A stretch of 6,057 nt of DNA from assembly GCA_002339745.1 (NCBI GenBank), contig DDKP01000173.1:22059-28115 (forward strand), in the 5' to 3' direction. Source of the DNA: Firmicutes bacterium UBA2595 (GTDB lineage Bacteria; Bacillota; Thermincolia; Thermincolales; UBA2595). Positions 4,534 to 6,057 of the stretch are shown here, in pieces; the first letter of the stretch is position 1, and each line of letters starts with the position of its first letter. The translations under genes were made by a program, and so were the position numbers. Under the pieces are notes generated by a model. It worked only from the letters and a program-made list of their open reading frames with translations, was not told the DNA's origin and did not search any database.

Positions 4534-6057
4534 TTAAGCATTTTCCGGTTCGGACATCCTGTTAGTTGTAGGAAGTTTAACAAGACACGCAGTACCTACA
4601 CCTTCCGCCGAAAAAACCTGTAAAATTCCCTGGTGGTTCTGAACGATCCGATAACTGACTGTCAGGCCCAAACCCGTTCCATTCTCTTTAGTGGTGAAAA
4701 ACGGGTCGGCAATTCGGCCAAGATATGAAGGAGAAATTCCCGCTCCGTTGTCTTTGATCAACAGATCAACCGTTTGGTCCCTGTGGTTGAATAATGTTTT
4801 AATGGAGAGCTTTCCTCCGCCCGGCATTGCCTGAATAGAGTTGCGGCAAAGGTTTATAATCAGCTGCTTGATCTGCATCTGGTCTGCAGGTACTTCCGGA
4901 ATAGTTACATCCATGTCTGTTTCGATTGTTACCCTGTTAGTGACTGCCTCCCTGGCAATAACCGGGAGAACCTCATCAACAATTTCATGAAGGTTGGTTT
5001 TTTTGAAAACCGGAAACATAGGTGACGCCATCAACAGCAAGCGATTAATTATATTCTCTATATGCCCTATTTCTTTTTTGATAATTTCTGCGTACTGCCA
5101 ACCCTGTTCACTTTCCGGAAGCTTTTTCTGAAGAAGATAAGTAAAACCTTTTATGCTGGTCAAGGGATTGCGGATTTCATGAGCCGTCCCTGCTGCAACT
5201 TCTGCAAGAGCAGTATATTTCTTCAACATATATTCCTTCTCCAGCTTAATTTTTTCCCTGAAAAGAATCTGCTTAATTTTATTGGCCATTGAGTTAAAAG
5301 TCCTTGCTAACTGGGCTAATTCATCCCTTCCATCGACTTTTACGGATATGTCAAAATTACCGGCAGCAACCTCCGCCAGGCTGTCCCTGATTCTATACAC
5401 ACGCTCCAGTAGCCCTCTGACCCATTTGACAGTTAAAAATATTGACACTATAACCGTTGCCAATAAGGCAGTCAAGAAGACCGTGGTTAAATCATAAATT
5501 TTCCCCAATACCTGGTTTTTGGGAATCTCAATGACTACACCCCAGTCCGTGCCCGGGATTTTTTCATATGTGGCCATGTAAACCGTTCCGTCCCTGACGG
5601 TTTCTCCGAAACCTTCCTGCATCAGTTTGCTTAATCCGACAGGCCTTGTTTTTACCTGGTCTTTACCCGCCCAGATAATTGGTTTTCCTGATGAATCAAC
5701 TACATAGCCCTCCCCATACTGTGATATCTGCAGAGTCTCCACAACAGGTGATATCAGGGGTGTAGTGGCTAGGTCAACGGCAGCTACAAGAATAGTTTTT
5801 TTATCATCAAAATTTACTATCTGACCCACATACATTATCACTTTAGTTATACTGCCAGGTTCAGCCACATAAACTTCCAGCGGTTTGCCGCTATCAGAGG
5901 AAAAATAATTACCCGGTATTAAAGCATATTTACTGTCATCAGGCGAACATACCGCTTTAATTTGCCCGCCGGTTGTGTCCAACAGATATAGATTTTTAAA
6001 CCACTCTTCTTCACAAAATCTTTCCAGGACTTCCATTGCTGCGCTAGCATCATCGGA
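4534..6057 (-). CDS. Membrane sensor histidine kinase (Cache sensor-HAMP-HisKA-HATPase); N-terminus beyond the right edge
   Basis: This is a two-component sensor kinase that would detect a signal outside the membrane, autophosphorylate a histidine and pass the phosphate to a response regulator. The frame stays open to the window edge (seven codons upstream of ATG 6034-6036), so the start and a first membrane helix are missing. Numbered from that ATG, residues 1-180 look like a dCache-type extracellular sensor (YLLDTTGGQIKAV, GEGYVVDSSGKPI, TDWGVVIEIP). A membrane helix lies at about 183-203, a HAMP linker at 204-257, and the H-box AHEIRNPLTSIKGF has H286. The ATP domain shows the N-box NLCRNSIQAM (N399), DNGAGI (429-434), PFFTTK and GTGLGL (453-458). 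The H-box resembles sporulation-type kinases (KinB-like), but the target is unknown and no response regulator is in view. It ends in TAA, 19 bp from the stop of the convergent plus-strand gene. Confidence 0.93.
   Translation of the reverse strand, partial: SDDASAAMEVLERFCEEEWFKNLYLLDTTGGQIKAVCSPDDSKYALIPGNYFSSDSGKPLEVYVAEPGSITKVIMYVGQIVNFDDKKTILVAAVDLATTPLISPVVETLQISQYGEGYVVDSSGKPIIWAGKDQVKTRPVGLSKLMQEGFGETVRDGTVYMATYEKIPGTDWGVVIEIPKNQVLGKIYDLTTVFLTALLATVIVSIFLTVKWVRGLLERVYRIRDSLAEVAAGNFDISVKVDGRDELAQLARTFNSMANKIKQILFREKIKLEKEYMLKKYTALAEVAAGTAHEIRNPLTSIKGFTYLLQKKLPESEQGWQYAEIIKKEIGHIENIINRLLLMASPMFPVFKKTNLHEIVDEVLPVIAREAVTNRVTIETDMDVTIPEVPADQMQIKQLIINLCRNSIQAMPGGGKLSIKTLFNHRDQTVDLLIKDNGAGISPSYLGRIADPFFTTKENGTGLGLTVSYRIVQNHQGILQVFSAEGVGTACLVKLPTTNRMSEPENA

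Noticed and set aside
4215..4583. 122-codon minus-strand open frame covering the end of the pyruvate-kinase-domain gene and the kinase junction
   Set aside because: It opposes the clearly coding plus strand and overlaps the end of the histidine kinase; its composition is not protein-like.

Overview
The window looks like a chromosomal segment from a mid-GC, probably spore-forming Bacillota of the class Clostridia (Peptococcaceae/Desulfotomaculum-like). This is an inference. It rests on strong purine-rich ribosome binding sites (AGAGGTGAG, AAGGAGG), frequent GTG and TTG starts, a sporulation-type histidine kinase H-box, and non-homologous end-joining (NHEJ) genes carried as separate single-domain genes. 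No RNA gene, insertion sequence, CRISPR array or prophage gene was seen.

Layout. Positions 1-3789 hold five minus-strand genes. In transcription order these are a small DUF1284-like protein (3544-3789), the DNA-end binding protein Ku (2631-3476), a LigD-type ATP-dependent DNA ligase (1543-2481), a LigD-type primase/polymerase (599-1522) and the N-terminal part of dprA, which runs off the left edge (1-489). A 179-bp AT-rich divergent intergenic region (3790-3968) separates them from a plus-strand gene for a stand-alone pyruvate-kinase C-terminal-domain protein (3969-4514). That gene converges, with only 19 bp between stop codons, on a minus-strand membrane sensor histidine kinase that runs off the right edge (4534-6057).

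How the genes work together. Ku, ligase and polymerase make up the core of bacterial NHEJ: Ku holds broken DNA ends and recruits the other two, the polymerase fills or extends the ends, and the ligase seals them. Many bacteria fuse polymerase, ligase and a phosphoesterase into one LigD protein. Here polymerase and ligase are separate genes 20 bp apart, and no phosphoesterase is visible. DprA loads RecA on single-stranded DNA during DNA uptake, so the minus-strand block is biased towards DNA ends and single strands. A hairpin with a T-run after Ku may split the block into a DUF1284-Ku transcript and a ligase-polymerase(-dprA) transcript.

Points most worth a second look: a probable frameshift in the DUF1284-like gene, which sits directly upstream of Ku; a TTG start for Ku that fits better than the longer GTG start; and a perfect 14-bp inverted repeat inside the 3' end of the pyruvate-kinase-domain gene. 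I found no clear sign of a wholly new system. The closest candidate is the DUF1284-like protein as an unrecognised partner of the Ku operon.
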